64,000 nt of DNA from JAGNRR01 sp965230665. GTDB lineage: Bacteria > Bacteroidota > Bacteroidia > Chitinophagales > Chitinophagaceae. The number at the start of each line of letters is the position of its first letter. The stretch's first letter is position 1. Location: contig CBDDLM010000004.1 of the NCBI GenBank assembly GCA_965230665.1, positions 2,914,001 to 2,978,000 on the forward strand, in the 5' to 3' direction. Below are positions 62,113 to 64,000 of the stretch, in pieces. The notes below the pieces were generated by a model that worked only from the letters and a program-made list of their open reading frames with translations, made no database searches and was not told the origin of the DNA. A program made the position numbers and the translations under genes.

Positions 62113-63897
62113 TCAATCTTTAACTAGAAAAAGAGCTTGTTCACTCTTACCATTCTTTTTATCAAGGATAAGTATGTACAATCCAGGATTGACATTATTA
62201 AGATCGACTGTTAGCTTTTTACCTTCAATAGTTCTAGCGAGTAATAATCTACCACTTGAAGAATACAGTTTTATGTTTCCTATTACTAATTCGTTTAGCT
62301 CTATGTGAAGAGTTCCATTATTTGAAACAGGGTTAGGATAAATTCTCCTAAAAGTCTTAACCGTGTTTTTAACTAAAGTAGGATGTCCTGTTTTAGAACC
62401 ATATTCAATAGCTCCAATATCTACGGTCGAATTCCATATTCTTAAGGAATCGTAGAAGTCCGATGCAAATAATTCAATTTGTGAATTCGTTCCATTATCA
62501 ATACATGTAGAATTCGATAAAAGACGAAAATCTTTGTTTAAGGCATTTTCAGTATATAAAGCTGTGCTTGTTGGATTAACAAGCAATGGAGAAGTGTCAT
62601 TGACGTTATGGCTAGTATCTGAGCCACTTTTTAATATGCCACCAGATACAGTTTGAAAAACGGAATGACCTATCCAGTTATAATCAAACTCATATTCGGC
62701 CTGAGAAGACGAAATATACACACTCTTATAAGCACCGTTTACATCAGAGAAATTGTTACTAATAATATTATTAAACATCCCAACTTTTGCTGCCTTACGG
62801 ATTGCAATACCACTACCACTCGTGGCAGCGCTATTATTTAGTATCGTATTATTTATAACTTGTGCCCTAGCACCGTATATCGATACTCCTCCACCATAAA
62901 AAAGAGCTCGATTATTGACAATAATGTTATCGCGTATAACGTAACCCAAACTATCCCAACCAAATGTTCCAATATTATCGGCAACATTTATCGCGGCACC
63001 TCCACCACTTATAGGGCACGAAGCACTGCGTTGCAAGTTATTAGATATAAAGTTCTTTTGGATGACTCCTCGCGTATCTCCTAGAGCAATTGAAGCACTG
63101 TGATAATTGTTATTGTGATGTATAATATTGTGTTCAACCAAACAATTGCCTATCCTTGCTCCAAGCCCCCAATTTGAAATGTTTATTAGCCCCGAATTAC
63201 TATTGTTCTGGCTGACTTCGTTGTGCACAAAGCTAAGATTTGGTTGGGTAGACCATAAGACCCCTCCCGAATCTATGTGATGAAAAAAGTTAGATTCTAA
63301 TAAGGTTTGTCCACCAAGACCATTATTAGAAAACACAAAATATGATGTAGGTAAACTGTTATACATTTCGGAATTTCGAATGGCCGCGACAACATTGGTT
63401 TTAGTTCTTATATCGAAAATGCGTTCACCCTTCACATGGTGCATCGTACAATGATCCATTAAAAAATTACATTCATAGATATGAATAGGTCGAGATCCCC
63501 CTAAGGATGTATGCCACTTAAGGTCTTTAATATCGCAATACTTAAAAACATTAGTGTCTCCTAATACGTCAGCACTTCTTAAATAAAATCCTGGCCAGCC
63601 TCCACTAGTACTTGTGTCGCTCCAACCCGTTGTGTCCGAAATGCTAAAAGTAATTCTGTCATTAGGTGCGCCTAAGGCTTGGATCGCACCATATACTTTA
63701 AATAAATAAAATCCTTGTACAATCACTTCGACACCAGGTTCTATAGTCAATAAACTGTCGATCCGAATATCCCCTTGAACTAAATAAGGAGAATTTGCTA
63801 CGGTCCAATTAGCATGATGGATTGTTCCACTGACGTTTGTGCTACCAAATGATTGTAATGAAATCAGACAGAGAAGAATACACAATAAGTTTTTCAT
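62113..63897 (-). CDS. Secreted right-handed beta-helix protein with T9SS sorting domain
   Basis: The 594-residue protein has a signal peptide (ending S-F-G-S, about residue 18). A long region (about 95-420) of short repeats rich in Asn, such as N-S-N-S-G-L-I-N-I-S-N and N-N-R-A-L-F-Y-G-G-G-V, is typical of a pectate-lyase-like parallel beta-helix. The C-terminal sorting domain starts R-I-Y-P-N-P-V-S. It could bind or cleave polysaccharide, but no catalytic residues can be assigned. Confidence 0.83.
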   Translation of the reverse strand: MKNLLCILLCLISLQSFGSTNVSGTIHHANWTVANSPYLVQGDIRIDSLLTIEPGVEVIVQGFYLFKVYGAIQALGAPNDRITFSISDTTGWSDTSTSGGWPGFYLRSADVLGDTNVFKYCDIKDLKWHTSLGGSRPIHIYECNFLMDHCTMHHVKGERIFDIRTKTNVVAAIRNSEMYNSLPTSYFVFSNNGLGGQTLLESNFFHHIDSGGVLWSTQPNLSFVHNEVSQNNSNSGLINISNWGLGARIGNCLVEHNIIHHNNNYHSASIALGDTRGVIQKNFISNNLQRSASCPISGGGAAINVADNIGTFGWDSLGYVIRDNIIVNNRALFYGGGVSIYGARAQVINNTILNNSAATSGSGIAIRKAAKVGMFNNIISNNFSDVNGAYKSVYISSSQAEYEFDYNWIGHSVFQTVSGGILKSGSDTSHNVNDTSPLLVNPTSTALYTENALNKDFRLLSNSTCIDNGTNSQIELFASDFYDSLRIWNSTVDIGAIEYGSKTGHPTLVKNTVKTFRRIYPNPVSNNGTLHIELNELVIGNIKLYSSSGRLLLARTIEGKKLTVDLNNVNPGLYILILDKKNGKSEQALFLVKD

Positions 63898-63901
63898 TCC
63901 T

Positions 63902-64000
63902 ATGAATATACTAAAAATAACAAATTGGTTGTATGAAAGTTGCTGGTTTTTTTTAGAATATTTATCTTTTAAAGAGTATCTATCTGAAGAACTGGACGAG
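63902..64000 (+). CDS. Possible start of a gene running off the window
   Basis: From ATG at 63902 the frame stays open for all 33 remaining codons (M-N-I-L-K-I-T-N-W-L-Y-E, ending S-E-E-L-D-E). Its start would be only four bases from the divergent beta-helix gene start, which is unusually close. This could be an accidental open frame or a gene whose true start is later. Confidence 0.25.
   Translation, partial: MNILKITNWLYESCWFFLEYLSFKEYLSEELDE

Overview
The window looks like a chromosomal segment of a low-GC member of the Bacteroidota (Flavobacteriales/Chitinophagales-like; I cannot place it more closely). The reasons are the many secreted proteins ending in type IX secretion (T9SS) sorting domains with the 'YPNP' motif, -7 promoter boxes of the TAnnTTTG type, DUF1573 proteins, a DUF1835 gene coupled to parE, a fused E1 alpha/beta dehydrogenase, and a CrtYcd-type lycopene cyclase beside a type 1 IPP isomerase.

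Region 1 to 23 kb is mostly conserved core. It starts with the end of a carotenoid operon (lycopene cyclase, idi), then an S41 peptidase, a membrane protein with an excisionase-type HTH partner, and parE-DUF1835. A leftward block follows (thyA, a monooxygenase-like protein, a GNAT/FemAB acyltransferase, a FtsX/LolE permease, two DUF1573 proteins). Next come the fused 2-oxoacid dehydrogenase E1, a DedA/MFS/GT2 operon, an ABC-F ATPase, two thioredoxin-fold lipoproteins, a deoxyhypusine-synthase-like protein, and tRNA-Gly(GCC) and tRNA-Leu(TAA).

Region 23 to 26 kb is accessory. Small genes of unknown or DUF1963 type are separated by hairpin-rich boundaries with recurring GTTGTG/CACAAC-like cores, resembling mobile gene cassettes. 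Region 26 to 32 kb carries a beta-propeller protein and a kelch protein with T9SS signals and two outer-membrane-type proteins.

Region 32.4 to 43.7 kb is the most striking. It is one apparent operon encoding a coiled-coil/barrel protein, a large RHS-like protein, a 1552-residue DUF6443/RHS protein with a C-terminal toxin-like tip, and two small immunity candidates. A terminator follows, then an orphan copy of the RHS core joined to a truncated alternative tip. This matches a polymorphic toxin locus that has exchanged toxin cassettes.

Region 43.7 to 64 kb is an accessory zone. It contains seven-bladed propeller proteins (SBBP-type and RCC1-type), an IS6-family element whose transposase has an in-frame TGA at the expected tryptophan, IS1-like transposase fragments, several families of intergenic repeats, a patatin-like lipoprotein, a TIR-domain protein with a long unassigned N-terminal region, and secreted proteins of unknown function. 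It also holds a compact three-gene cluster (SnoaL-like protein, 2OG-Fe(II) oxygenase-like protein, pyruvoyl AdoMet decarboxylase) and a beta-helix T9SS protein. No CRISPR array, rRNA or intact prophage was seen.
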